A stretch of 6,619 nucleotides of DNA from Acidimicrobiales bacterium (GCA_020439485.1 JAGQSP010000012.1:1-6619); one strand, 5' to 3'. Numbered from the stretch's first letter, positions 1 through 6,468 are shown. The notes: a model not told the origin generated them from the letters alone. Translations and numbers: made by a program.

Positions 1-125
1 CGATGGGCCGACACGATCTTCGTCTCGTAGCCCACCTGGAGTTCGTCTAGCACCGCGGCGGCCTCACGCATGGTGGGCCAGTCGGACTGGCTGCCCATGA
101 TGATGCCTACCTTGACGTCGCTCAT
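1..125 (-). CDS. purE: N5-carboxyaminoimidazole ribonucleotide mutase, N-terminal part
   Basis: This is the first 42 residues of PurE, a cytoplasmic enzyme of de novo purine synthesis that converts N5-CAIR to CAIR. The visible peptide starts [19 protein letters not shown] and ends at a KIVSAHR motif. Both the GS.SDW.TM phosphate/ribose-binding loop (residues 11-19) and the SAHR motif (residues 39-42) are hallmark PurE active-site segments. The window edge cuts the gene inside codon 42; class I PurE proteins are usually about 160-180 residues, so roughly three quarters is missing. The ATG at 125 is preceded by a weak GGAA ribosome site (134 to 131, 5-nt spacing). The gene lies behind a terminator and a candidate promoter, so it is probably transcribed independently of the upstream thiolase. 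purK, a frequent partner, is not immediately upstream; it could lie beyond the left edge. The family assignment is secure from the motifs. Confidence 0.95.
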   Translation of the reverse strand, partial: MSDVKVGIIMGSQSDWPTMREAAAVLDELQVGYETKIVSAH

Positions 126-153
126 GCCTGTTCCGATCGCTGGTGCCCCCGCC

Positions 154-159
154 ACTATA
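154..159 (-). promoter_or_regulatory. Candidate -10 element for purE
   Basis: On the minus strand the hexamer TATAGT (159 to 154) matches the sigma-70 consensus TATAAT at five of six positions and is AT-rich within a GC-rich region. It would place a start of transcription near position 147 and give a leader of about 22 nt before the purE ATG at 125. At 17-nt spacing the -35 hexamer is GCTGTC, which is a poor match and overlaps the terminator stem. The promoter is inferred from position and the -10 match only. Confidence 0.5.
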
Positions 160-176
160 GGGCGCCCGAAAACGCC

Positions 177-209
177 GACAGCTGGGCCGCTTCACGCGGC
201 CCAGCTGTC
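177..209 (-). terminator. Perfect 14-bp hairpin terminator after the thiolase gene
   Basis: Left arm GACAGCTGGGCCGC (177-190) and right arm GCGGCCCAGCTGTC (196-209) are exact inverted complements around the 5-nt loop TTCAC. The hairpin begins 28 nt beyond the thiolase stop codon in the direction of its transcription. On the minus strand the stem is followed by GGCG and then a run of four T (172 to 169), a short and slightly displaced U-tract. That makes it an intrinsic-type terminator with a strong stem and weak tail. It lies between a gene end and the candidate purE promoter, which fits transcription insulation. I see no reason to read it as a mobile-element end. Confidence 0.8.
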
Positions 210-237
210 TGGATGACGAATGGAGGGTGACTGGTGT

Positions 238-1410
238 CTAGTAGATCTCGAACAGCCCGGCAGCGCCCTGGCCGCCACCGATGCACATGGTGACGACGCC
301 CCACTTGGCGCCCCGACGCTTGCCCTCTTGCAGGAGGTGTCCGGTGCAGCGGGTGCCGGTCATGCCGAATGGGTGACCGATGGCGATGGAGCCGCCGTTG
401 ACGTTGTACTTCTCGGGGTCGATGCCCAGCTGGTCACGGCTGTAGAGGCACTGCGACGCAAACGCCTCGTTGAGCTCCCAGATGTCGATGTCGTCGACCG
501 TCAGGCCGTGGCGAGCCAGCAGCCGTGGCACCGCGTAGATCGGGCCAATGCCCATCTCGTCGGGTTCGCAGCCGGCGATGGCGAAGCCCTTGAAGGCGCC
601 CATGGGCTCGAGCCCACGGCGAGAGGCCTCCTCGTCTGACATCAACACCACGGCGGCAGCGCCGTCGGAGAGCTGGCTGGCGTTGCCCGCGGTGATGTAG
701 TTGCCCTCACCACGTACCGGCTGCAGCTGCGACAGGCCCTCGAGGGTGGTCGACGGGCGGTTGCACTCGTCGCGCTCGACGACGTAGTCGACGATCGACT
801 CTTCGCCGGTCTCGCGGTTGACGAGGCGCATCTTGGTTTCCATGGGCACGATCTCGTCGGCGAACAGGTCGTTCTCCTGGGCCCTGGCCATGCGCATCTG
901 CGACTCGAACGAGTACTCGTCCTGGTATTCACGCGAAACGCCGTAGCGCTCGGCGACGATGTCGGCGGTCTCGATCATGGCCATGTAGATGGCGGGGTAC
1001 ATCTCGGTGAGGGCCGGATCCATGTTGATGCTGCCGCCGAAACCCGGGCTGGGAATCGAGATCGACTCGACACCTGCGCCGACCGCGACATCGACACCGT
1101 CGTTCTTGATGTGGTTGGCGGCGATGGCGATGGAGTTGAGACCAGACGAGCAGTGACGCTGGATGGTGTTGCCGCCCGTGGTGACGGGCAGGCCGGCCAA
1201 CAAGCTGGCGAGGCGGCCGAGGTTGCCGGCACCGTGAGCGCCGTTGCCCAGGGCAACGTCCTCGACGGCTTCTGGCTCGACGCCGGCCTTGGCTACCGCA
1301 TGCTTGATGGCGTGTGCTGCCATCGACATAGCGGGGGTGATGTTGAATCCGCCTCGGCCGGCTTTGGCCAGACCGGTGCGGGCATAGGAGACGATTACGG
1401 CTTCACGCAT
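238..1410 (-). CDS. Thiolase (acetyl-CoA C-acyltransferase, FadA-like)
   Basis: This encodes a complete 390-residue thiolase, the usual length for the family. Thiolases cleave 3-ketoacyl-CoA with CoA (the last step of beta-oxidation) or run the reverse condensation; they are cytoplasmic homo-oligomers. The nucleophilic cysteine is Cys87 in QRHCSSG. NEAF (314-317) supplies the oxyanion-hole Asn, GHPFG (345-349) the catalytic His346, and CIGGGQG (376-382) the second catalytic cysteine, Cys376. All key residues are present. The protein starts [13 protein letters not shown], where thiolase homology begins. The frame stays open upstream to 1878, but that stretch overlaps the neighbouring oxidoreductase and has no thiolase character. 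No clear Shine-Dalgarno precedes the ATG; instead TACGGT lies 7 nt upstream. It sits 50 nt downstream of the FAD oxidoreductase gene on the same strand and ends before a strong hairpin. Chain-length preference (steroid, fatty or short acyl) cannot be read from the sequence. Confidence 0.96.
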   Translation of the reverse strand: MREAVIVSYARTGLAKAGRGGFNITPAMSMAAHAIKHAVAKAGVEPEAVEDVALGNGAHGAGNLGRLASLLAGLPVTTGGNTIQRHCSSGLNSIAIAANHIKNDGVDVAVGAGVESISIPSPGFGGSINMDPALTEMYPAIYMAMIETADIVAERYGVSREYQDEYSFESQMRMARAQENDLFADEIVPMETKMRLVNRETGEESIVDYVVERDECNRPSTTLEGLSQLQPVRGEGNYITAGNASQLSDGAAAVVLMSDEEASRRGLEPMGAFKGFAIAGCEPDEMGIGPIYAVPRLLARHGLTVDDIDIWELNEAFASQCLYSRDQLGIDPEKYNVNGGSIAIGHPFGMTGTRCTGHLLQEGKRRGAKWGVVTMCIGGGQGAAGLFEIY

Positions 1411-1417
1411 GGGCCAA

Positions 1418-1423
1418 ACCGTA
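1418..1423 (-). promoter_or_regulatory. Candidate leaderless -10 element for the thiolase gene
   Basis: TACGGT (1423 to 1418, minus strand) fits TANNNT and ends 7 nt before the thiolase ATG, so transcription could start at the A of the start codon. No convincing -35 hexamer is seen at 16-18 nt spacing, and no Shine-Dalgarno is present. It lies in the 50-nt gap after the oxidoreductase gene, so the thiolase may be transcribed separately as well as by readthrough. Confidence 0.4.
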
Positions 1424-1460
1424 CATGTCGGGCGAGGGTGGGGGAGAATCGGCCCCGGGT

Positions 1461-2774
1461 TCAGCCCAGCACGGTGCCGGTCGAGTCGGCGTTGACGGCG
1501 CGGTTGCGCGAGAACGCGGACATGTCGATGGTGTCGCCGGTGAACCTGGCCCGGACCTGCAGCGGTGACGTGTCGTGGTCGTGGCCGCCACCCACAGCGG
1601 TGATCAGCTCGGCCATCAGATTTGACGCCACACAAGCGTTCTTGAACTGGTTGCCGCTGGTGCCCATGGCCACGAAGAAGCCGTCGAGGTCGGTCCGGTC
1701 GTACACCGGCCCCCAGTCGGTCGACACGTCGTAGGCCTCGGCAACGCCCATGCGCTGGTGCGGAACTCCGAAGTTGGGGATGCGCTTGGCGAGGCGCATC
1801 ATCTGGCGGTTCCAGATGGGCTCGGTGATCTCGCGGTTCATGGTGTCGAGATCGTCGACCCATTCGTGGCCGTCGCACTCGGGGTCGGCCGAGCCGACGA
1901 AGATCGTGTTGGCGCCGTCGGGCCGGAAGTACATGCCCTGGTCGAGGTCGGCGAAGATCGCCCCGTCTGCGTCGAAGTCGATCTCCTTGGGTGCCGGTGC
2001 CACGTGAGCCTCGTGGCGCATCGGCCGGGTGGTGATGGCCATCGAGCCGTCGAGGCCCGCCATCTTCACCAAACCCGACGACCAGGGCCCACCTACGGCC
2101 ACGACAGCGCCGGCCTCGACCGTGGTGCCGTCGGACAACTCGACGCCCGTGGCCCTGGATCCGTCAAGGGTGGTGACCAACCCGGTGACCCTGCGGTTGA
2201 AGACGAACGTCGCGCCCTTGGCCACAGCCGCGGCGTGAAGGTTCTGCGCCGCCAGCTGGGGCCCTTTCACGTAACCGGCGTCTGGTGTGTAGAGGCCACC
2301 CTTGTGCGACCCGAGGGGCGGGTTCCAGAAGCGCTCGTCGTCGATCGGGCACGGGCCGCCGTAGTCGTCGAGCGACAGGAAGGGGAAGCGGTCGGCGACC
2401 TGCTGGGCATCCCAGTCTTCGAATGGAACGTTGGCTTCGGTCAACACCCTGACGTATAGCTCGTGCAGCTCGTCGATGTGGCGCAGGAACAGCTTGCCCG
2501 TGGTGACCTTGCGGGCAACCTCGCCGTCGACATCGGTTTCGAGATAGTCGGCGAAGTTCTCCCAGTACTGGTTTCCCTCCCAGGCCAGCCGTGCGGCCGC
2601 GACGGTCGAGTAGTTGAAGCGAAGTATCGCCCCCGACGCCGAAGTGGAGCCCATGCCCGGGGCCGAGTTCATGTCTACACACACGACTTCGAGGCCCCTG
2701 CGGGCCAGTTCGAAGGTGATACCGCATCCGAAGATGCCTGCGCCGATGACGACCGCATCTGGAGAGTTGCCCAT
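1461..2774 (-). CDS. FAD-dependent oxidoreductase (DAO family)
   Basis: This 437-residue protein is a D-amino-acid-oxidase-type flavoenzyme (PF01266 family: glycine/sarcosine oxidases and amine dehydrogenases), which oxidises C-N or sometimes C-OH bonds with FAD. The N-terminus carries the Rossmann dinucleotide motif GAGIFG (11-16) followed by an acidic strand end (VCVDMN, 31-36) that would bind the adenosine ribose. [11 protein letters not shown] (43-53) matches the loop after the first fold in sarcosine/dimethylglycine oxidase relatives. VVAVGGPWS (224-232) is the second FAD-contact strand. The C-terminal segment [17 protein letters not shown] (364-380) is the flavin-proximal motif, here GTSGNQFK rather than the more common GxSGHGFK. 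The 437-residue length is normal and the protein looks soluble. The ATG at 2774 is immediately before the Rossmann strand; TAGGGT lies 7 nt upstream and no Shine-Dalgarno is evident. The gene is divergent from the thioesterase and precedes the thiolase on the same strand. The substrate cannot be stated. Confidence 0.9.
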   Translation of the reverse strand: MGNSPDAVVIGAGIFGCGITFELARRGLEVVCVDMNSAPGMGSTSASGAILRFNYSTVAAARLAWEGNQYWENFADYLETDVDGEVARKVTTGKLFLRHIDELHELYVRVLTEANVPFEDWDAQQVADRFPFLSLDDYGGPCPIDDERFWNPPLGSHKGGLYTPDAGYVKGPQLAAQNLHAAAVAKGATFVFNRRVTGLVTTLDGSRATGVELSDGTTVEAGAVVAVGGPWSSGLVKMAGLDGSMAITTRPMRHEAHVAPAPKEIDFDADGAIFADLDQGMYFRPDGANTIFVGSADPECDGHEWVDDLDTMNREITEPIWNRQMMRLAKRIPNFGVPHQRMGVAEAYDVSTDWGPVYDRTDLDGFFVAMGTSGNQFKNACVASNLMAELITAVGGGHDHDTSPLQVRARFTGDTIDMSAFSRNRAVNADSTGTVLG

Positions 2775-2781
2775 GGTGCCG

Positions 2782-2787
2782 ACCCTA
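2782..2787 (-). promoter_or_regulatory. Candidate leaderless -10 element for the FAD oxidoreductase gene
   Basis: TAGGGT (2787 to 2782, minus strand) fits TANNNT and is separated from the ATG at 2774 by exactly 7 nt (CGGCACC). This is the spacing expected if the transcript begins at the start codon. No good -35 is visible at standard spacing. It lies in the 70-nt divergent region shared with the thioesterase gene. Confidence 0.45.
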
Positions 2788-2809
2788 CCGCTTGGCGTTG
2801 TGGCCTGGT

Positions 2810-2838
2810 TTGAATCGCAGCTCGCGAGGCGGGATCAT
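2810..2838 (+). promoter_or_regulatory. Candidate promoter of the thioesterase gene
   Basis: TTGAAT (2810-2815, four of six against TTGACA) and GATCAT (2833-2838, four of six against TATAAT) are separated by 17 nt. The -10 ends 6 nt before the GTG at 2845, so a leaderless transcript is possible. A GGGA at 2831-2834 is an alternative weak ribosome site about 10 nt from the GTG. The -10 lacks the normal first T, so this is tentative. It would drive the rightward run of four genes. Confidence 0.35.
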
Positions 2839-2844
2839 CGTCGG

Positions 2845-3522
2845 GTGACAGAACCCGAACCCTTGGCCGACCCCGTGCTGGACGCGGCCCGCATCGCGGC
2901 CGCCGACCGCATGCGCGACGTATCGCACGCCCTGATGGGTCATCACCAGGACGTCGCCAACCTCGACAAGCTGGTGAACATGCTGGACGAGGTCTTGCCA
3001 GACCTCCGATCGGGCCCAAAGAACATCAGGTCACTCGACCGGTGGTCGCAGGACAGGCGGGCCCAGGAGCTGCCGGACGACGAAGCGGCGTTCCCCCTGC
3101 ACCTCGACCGCCCGGTTTCGGGAGCAGGCAATCCGTGGAGCATCCCGCTGTCGGTGGTCCGCAAGGGCGACCGGGCGGTCACGACGGTTTCGTTGCGCGA
3201 AGCGTTCGAAGGTGCACCCGGGCGCAGCCACGGGGGAGTGGTCACGGCAATCTTCGACGATCTGTGCGGATACGTGCTGACCATGCTGCAGACCATGGCC
3301 TTCACCGCGTGGATACGGGTCGAGTTTCGCCACGGCACGCCCCTGGGACACCCCATCACGTTCAGCGCCTGGCTCGAGCGCCAGGAGGGGCGCAAGCTGT
3401 TCATCGAGGGCGAATGCACCGACGGCACGCGACCCGATGGCGACAACGTGTTGACCCACTGTCACGCCCTCTTCGTGATTCCTCCAGGGATGGAGGCCCC
3501 CGCCGGGCTGGGCGAGGCGTAG
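2845..3522 (+). CDS. PaaI-like hotdog-fold acyl-CoA thioesterase
   Basis: This 225-residue protein belongs to the hotdog thioesterase superfamily (4HBT/PaaI-like), which hydrolyses acyl-CoA to free acid and CoA. The core runs from about residue 97 to 213. FEGAPGRSHGGVVTAIFDD (121-139) is the hallmark central-helix segment, with the HGG turn at 129-131 and the acidic Asp138/Asp139 where catalytic carboxylates lie in PaaI relatives. AWIRVEFRHGTPLG and the later HCHALFVI supply the expected beta strands. Roughly 95 residues precede the core, rich in charged and helix-forming residues; simple bacterial PaaI proteins are about 140 residues, so this is an extended, THEM4-like architecture. The GTG at 2845 was chosen because the open frame further upstream (to 2614) runs antisense through the oxidoreductase gene. 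An internal ATG at about residue 23 is an alternative start. The stop is 12 nt before the TauE/SafE gene. The substrate is unknown. Confidence 0.85.
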   Translation: MTEPEPLADPVLDAARIAAADRMRDVSHALMGHHQDVANLDKLVNMLDEVLPDLRSGPKNIRSLDRWSQDRRAQELPDDEAAFPLHLDRPVSGAGNPWSIPLSVVRKGDRAVTTVSLREAFEGAPGRSHGGVVTAIFDDLCGYVLTMLQTMAFTAWIRVEFRHGTPLGHPITFSAWLERQEGRKLFIEGECTDGTRPDGDNVLTHCHALFVIPPGMEAPAGLGEA

Positions 3523-3525
3523 GCT
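3520..3525 (+). promoter_or_regulatory. Possible internal -10 element before the TauE/SafE gene
   Basis: TAGGCT (3520-3525) fits TANNNT, overlaps the thioesterase stop codon and ends 9 nt before the ATG at 3535. The spacing is longer than at the other candidate sites, and the stop codon itself supplies the TAG, so chance is a serious alternative. No Shine-Dalgarno precedes the ATG. Confidence 0.2.
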
Positions 3526-3534
3526 GCGCGACCT

Positions 3535-4275
3535 ATGACCTGGTGGCAGGCACTGCTTCTGGTCGGCGGCGGAGTGGTCGCCGGCATGATCAACGCCGTC
3601 GCCGGCGGCGGCTCGACGCTGACCGTTCCCTTGTTGGTGCTGGCCGGCGTTCCAGGCAACAGCGCCAACGGCTCGAATCGCGTTGGCATCCTGGCCCAGA
3701 ACGCGGCGTCGGCCACCTCGTTCAAGCGGTTGGGAGTCGACGGGGTGGCGCACGCGGCGCCGGTTCTGTTGCCGGTGGTGGCGGGCTCGTTGACCGGTTC
3801 GTACCTGATCAGCCAGCTGACCGACGAGACGTTCGAGACGGCGTTCGGCTTGTTGATGGTGCCGCTGATAATCCTGTCGGTCCGCAAACCGAAGTTCCGC
3901 ACCGAGGGCGTCACCCACTGGAGCAAGCCGGTGACCCTGGCCGTGTTCTTCGGCATCGGTTGTTATGGCGGCGCCGTGCAGGCCGGTGTGGGCCTGGTGA
4001 TGCTGGCCGCACTCACCAGGGCCGGGTTCGATCTGGTCACGGCCAACAGCGTCAAGGTGTTGATAAACGTGGTTCTGACCGCGGTGGCGCTGCCCGTGTT
4101 CATCATCCAGGGAAAGGTCGACTGGATTCCGGCGCTGACGTTGGCGGTAGGTCTGACCATCGGTGGCTGGTTGGGGGCCCACGCAGCGGTCAGGGGCGGC
4201 GAGAAGCTGATACGGATGGTGATGGTTGCCGCCGCCATCGCCCTCGCTGCCAAGCTGCTGGGCCTGTTCGGCTAA
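3535..4275 (+). CDS. TauE/SafE-family membrane transporter
   Basis: This 246-residue integral membrane protein belongs to the sulfite exporter TauE/SafE family (PF01925), whose members are linked to export of sulfite, sulfoacetate and other organic anions, although most have no proven substrate. The family signature is clear: GMINAVAGGGSTLTVP (17-32) followed by GVPGNSANGSNRVGIL (38-53). A second, related half follows with GCYGGAVQAGVGLVML (142-157) and ANSVKVLINVV (170-180), reflecting the internal two-fold repeat. Hydrophobic segments lie near residues 5-23, 74-93, 99-116, 132-163 (probably one to two spans), 169-192, 197-219 and 225-245, joined by a charged loop at 117-131. The length is normal for the family. 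The ATG at 3535 gives a Trp-rich start leading directly into the first span. The gene lies 12 nt after the thioesterase and 16 nt before the MFS gene, suggesting one transcript. The substrate cannot be assigned. Confidence 0.94.
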   Translation: MTWWQALLLVGGGVVAGMINAVAGGGSTLTVPLLVLAGVPGNSANGSNRVGILAQNAASATSFKRLGVDGVAHAAPVLLPVVAGSLTGSYLISQLTDETFETAFGLLMVPLIILSVRKPKFRTEGVTHWSKPVTLAVFFGIGCYGGAVQAGVGLVMLAALTRAGFDLVTANSVKVLINVVLTAVALPVFIIQGKVDWIPALTLAVGLTIGGWLGAHAAVRGGEKLIRMVMVAAAIALAAKLLGLFG

Positions 4276-4291
4276 CGCATCCGCCCCACGA

Positions 4292-5440
4292 GTGACCTCC
4301 ACCCTCGCCGTCGAACCCGCCAGACGGGTCGTGGCCGCCTCGATCATGTCGACGATCTCGGCGGTGTTCCCGGGGTTCCTGGTGGGCGCTCTGGCGGTGC
4401 AGGTTCGGGCCGAATTCGACGTCTCTGAGGCCATCTACGGATGGGGATTGGGGAGCTTCTTCCTGGCCTCGACCCTGGGTTCGGTGGCGCTCGGCGAAAT
4501 CGCTCAACGCATCGGGGCTCGGCGCCAGATCGTTGCGGCCCTGGTCACCTCGGCGCTGGCCCAGCTCGGCATAGCCGCGGTCGCCGACTCGTTCGTTGCA
4601 ATCGTGGCCTTCCTGGTCGTGGCAGGGGTCTGCAATGCGGCGAACCAAACCGCCGTGAACCTGTTTCTCGCTCAGGCTCGGCTGCCGCGCCTGGGTCTGG
4701 CCGTGGCGCTGAAACAGTCGGGGATGCCCACGGCTTCGCTGCTGTGCGGTCTGATGGTGCCTGCGTTGGCGCTGACCGTCGGTTGGCGCTGGGCCTACGT
4801 GTTCGGTGCAGGGGTTGCGGCCGTGTCGACGCTGCTGGTGTTGAGCGCACCCGATCCGCAGCGGGGGGCACGCCGCCGCCTGGTGCCCGCAAGCCCCACC
4901 CGGATATTGGTGATCGCTGCGGTGACAGGAACCTGCTTGTCGTTCGCCGCTGGAGCGACGAACTCGTGGCTGGTCAGCTCGGGTGTCGAAGCGGGCATGA
5001 GCGAAGGCGCAGCCGGCTTGCTGTTGAGCTTTGGGGCGCTGGCGGGCATCAGCATGCGGCTGTTTTTCGGGTTCCGGCTCGATTCGATGTCGGCGTCACC
5101 GTTTCGGGCCGGCGCGATTTTGGCCCTCATCGGCTCGTTGGGTCTGGCCTCGCTGTCGTTCGGAGTACCGGCCATTCACGTGGTGGCCACGCTCGTGGCG
5201 TTCGGCAGCGGCTGGGTGTGGCCCATCTTCACCAACTACGGCATCGTCAGGGCCAACGGGGCGGCCGCGGCGGCCGCCACCGGGATAACACAGATGGGTG
5301 TGTACGTCGGCGTGTTCAGCGCTCCGCTGGTGACAGGCTGGATCATCGACCATCACGGGTATCGCCCCATGTGGCTCGTGGTGGCCGCTCTCACCGTGGT
5401 GGGCTCGGTTCTGGCGCTGTCTATCCAGAACGAGTTCTGA
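4292..5440 (+). CDS. Major facilitator superfamily (MFS) transporter
   Basis: This 382-residue protein is a secondary transporter of the inner membrane with the alternating hydrophobic segments of the 12-helix MFS fold. A degenerate MFS motif A, GEIAQRIGARRQ (68-79), follows the second helix. KQSGMPTASLLCG (141-153) in the fifth-helix region resembles the KQ.G.P segment of CynX/NimT-like carriers. A charged central loop, DPQRGARRRLVP (188-199), separates the two six-helix halves. The second half includes a six-alanine run (324-329) and the GWIIDHHGYRPMW (349-361) loop before the last helix. The GTG at 4292 is preferred. The frame is open from an ATG at 4226, but that adds 22 residues that are not membrane-like and overlap the TauE/SafE gene by 50 nt. 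No Shine-Dalgarno or TANNNT at the right spacing is seen, so translation probably depends on coupling across the 16-nt gap. The substrate is unknown. Confidence 0.92.
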   Translation: MTSTLAVEPARRVVAASIMSTISAVFPGFLVGALAVQVRAEFDVSEAIYGWGLGSFFLASTLGSVALGEIAQRIGARRQIVAALVTSALAQLGIAAVADSFVAIVAFLVVAGVCNAANQTAVNLFLAQARLPRLGLAVALKQSGMPTASLLCGLMVPALALTVGWRWAYVFGAGVAAVSTLLVLSAPDPQRGARRRLVPASPTRILVIAAVTGTCLSFAAGATNSWLVSSGVEAGMSEGAAGLLLSFGALAGISMRLFFGFRLDSMSASPFRAGAILALIGSLGLASLSFGVPAIHVVATLVAFGSGWVWPIFTNYGIVRANGAAAAAATGITQMGVYVGVFSAPLVTGWIIDHHGYRPMWLVVAALTVVGSVLALSIQNEF

Positions 5441-5458
5441 ACCGCCGGTGTGGTGGGT

Positions 5459-5464
5459 TAGGTT
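5459..5464 (+). promoter_or_regulatory. Candidate leaderless -10 element for the acuI-like gene
   Basis: TAGGTT (5459-5464) fits TANNNT and ends 6 nt before the ATG at 5471, spaced by CGGGGG. No strong -35 is visible; CTGAAC (5437-5442) at 16-nt spacing is only a partial match. The G-run next to the ATG is too close to serve as a normal Shine-Dalgarno. The element lies in the 30-nt gap after the MFS gene, so the reductase may be transcribed both alone and by readthrough. Confidence 0.4.
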
Positions 5465-5470
5465 CGGGGG

Positions 5471-6466
5471 ATGGATTCGTTCGAAGCATTCCTCGTCGGC
5501 AAGATCGACGACCAGTGGACCCGCCGGGTCGAGCAGATCACCGTCGACGACCTTCCCGCCGGTGACGTTCTGATCGAGGTCGAGTACTCGGGCATCAACT
5601 ACAAGGACGGCCTGGCTTCCAGCGAAGCCGGCCGGGTGGCCCGGGTCGATCCGCTGATTCCGGGAATCGACCTGGCGGGCACCGTCGTCGCCGACGGCGG
5701 CGGTTTTTCGGCGGGCGACAAGGTGATCGCCCACGGTTACGACATCGGCGTCGCTCACCACGGTGGCTATGCCCGCTATGCCCGCGTTCCGGCCGGCTGG
5801 GTCGTGCCGATGCCAGAGGGCCTCGACTCGATGCAGGCCATGCTGGTGGGCACCGCCGGCTACACGGCCGCCCTGTCGGTCGAGGCGCTCGAAAACCACG
5901 GCCTGCGCGCCGGCGACGGGCCCGTGCTGGTGACCGGTGCCACGGGCGGCGTCGGCTCGATGGCCGTGGGAATGCTCGCAAAGCGTGGCTATGAGATCGT
6001 CGCCAGCACCGGCAAGGCCGACAAGGCCGATTGGCTCAAGGCGTTGGGGGCTTCCGAGGTCATCGATCGGTCGGAGACGTCGGCAGAGTCCAAGCGCCCG
6101 CTCGAGTCCGAAAGGTGGGCCGGCTGCGTCGACTGTGTGGGCGGCACCACGCTGGAGTTCGCGCTTCGCACCGCGCGCTATGGGTCGACCGTGGCCGCGT
6201 CGGGCCTCACCGGAGGGCCCGGCCTGTCCACCACGGTGATGCCCTTCATCCTTCGCGGGGTGACGCTGGCGGGCATCGACAGCGTCAACAACCCCATCGA
6301 CCAGCGCATCGCGGTCTGGAAGCGCATTGCCACCGACATGAGGCCGACACAACTCGACGAGGGCGACGCGCCGACTGTGGTCGGATTTGCCGACCTGCCG
6401 GCCGAGCTCGATCGCATCCTGGCCGGTGGCATGGTGGGCCGCACCCTCGTCAGCCCGACCTCCTGA
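5471..6466 (+). CDS. acuI: AcuI/YhdH-family acrylyl-CoA reductase-like (NADPH quinone oxidoreductase)
   Basis: This 331-residue zinc-independent medium-chain dehydrogenase/reductase belongs to the YhdH/AcuI group. Characterised members reduce acryloyl-CoA to propionyl-CoA with NADPH, in DMSP/acrylate degradation, 3-hydroxypropionate use and acrylate detoxification. Family landmarks in order: GINYKDGLA (41-49), PGIDLAGTVV (64-73), HHGGYARYARVPAGWVVP (96-113), GTAGYTAALSV (127-137), nucleotide-binding VTGATGGVGSMAV (154-166), STGK (179-182) suited to the NADPH 2'-phosphate, LGASEVIDR (192-200), WAGCVDCVGG (216-225) and PFILRGVTLAGIDSV (258-272). No structural-zinc cysteine cluster is present, as expected for this group. 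The length matches the family (about 325-330). The ATG at 5471 is well placed before the first strand. The gene follows the MFS gene by 30 nt and converges on the next gene with only 2 nt between stops. Family placement is strong; the true substrate (acryloyl-CoA, quinone or another enone) is inferred. Confidence 0.92.
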   Translation: MDSFEAFLVGKIDDQWTRRVEQITVDDLPAGDVLIEVEYSGINYKDGLASSEAGRVARVDPLIPGIDLAGTVVADGGGFSAGDKVIAHGYDIGVAHHGGYARYARVPAGWVVPMPEGLDSMQAMLVGTAGYTAALSVEALENHGLRAGDGPVLVTGATGGVGSMAVGMLAKRGYEIVASTGKADKADWLKALGASEVIDRSETSAESKRPLESERWAGCVDCVGGTTLEFALRTARYGSTVAASGLTGGPGLSTTVMPFILRGVTLAGIDSVNNPIDQRIAVWKRIATDMRPTQLDEGDAPTVVGFADLPAELDRILAGGMVGRTLVSPTS

Positions 6467-6468
6467 GT

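Noticed and set aside
1411..1878. In-frame upstream extension of the thiolase gene that would give a 546-residue protein.
   Set aside because: The extra residues are Arg/His-rich, overlap the C-terminal coding region of the FAD oxidoreductase, and lie before the natural thiolase N-terminus MREAVIV.
1758..2459. Plus-strand open frame of 233 codons opposite the FAD oxidoreductase.
   Set aside because: No domain, no ribosome site, Val/Gly/Arg/Asp-skewed composition; it is a shadow of the minus-strand gene.
2614..2844. Upstream extension of the thioesterase from an ATG at 2614.
   Set aside because: It runs antisense through the start of the FAD oxidoreductase gene and across its promoter region, and the added residues have no thioesterase character.
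4226..4291. Upstream ATG for the MFS gene adding 22 residues.
   Set aside because: The added Pro/Ser-rich residues overlap the TauE/SafE coding end by 50 nt and are not membrane-like. The GTG at 4292 gives a normal MFS N-terminus.
3031..4434. Long minus-strand open frame of 467 codons opposite the thioesterase, TauE/SafE and MFS genes.
   Set aside because: Its product is a low-complexity mix rich in Gln, Arg, His and Gly with no domain, and it spans parts of three well-supported plus-strand genes. It is an antisense shadow typical of high-GC codon bias.
5261..5279. GC-only repetitive stretch of GCGGCC units.
   Set aside because: It encodes the six-alanine run in the MFS transporter (residues 324-329). 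The repeat is explained by coding and is not a separate element.
5096..6352. Minus-strand open frame of 418 codons opposite the MFS and acuI-like genes.
   Set aside because: The composition is skewed to His, Gly, Arg and Asp with no recognisable fold, and it lies antisense to clear family members.
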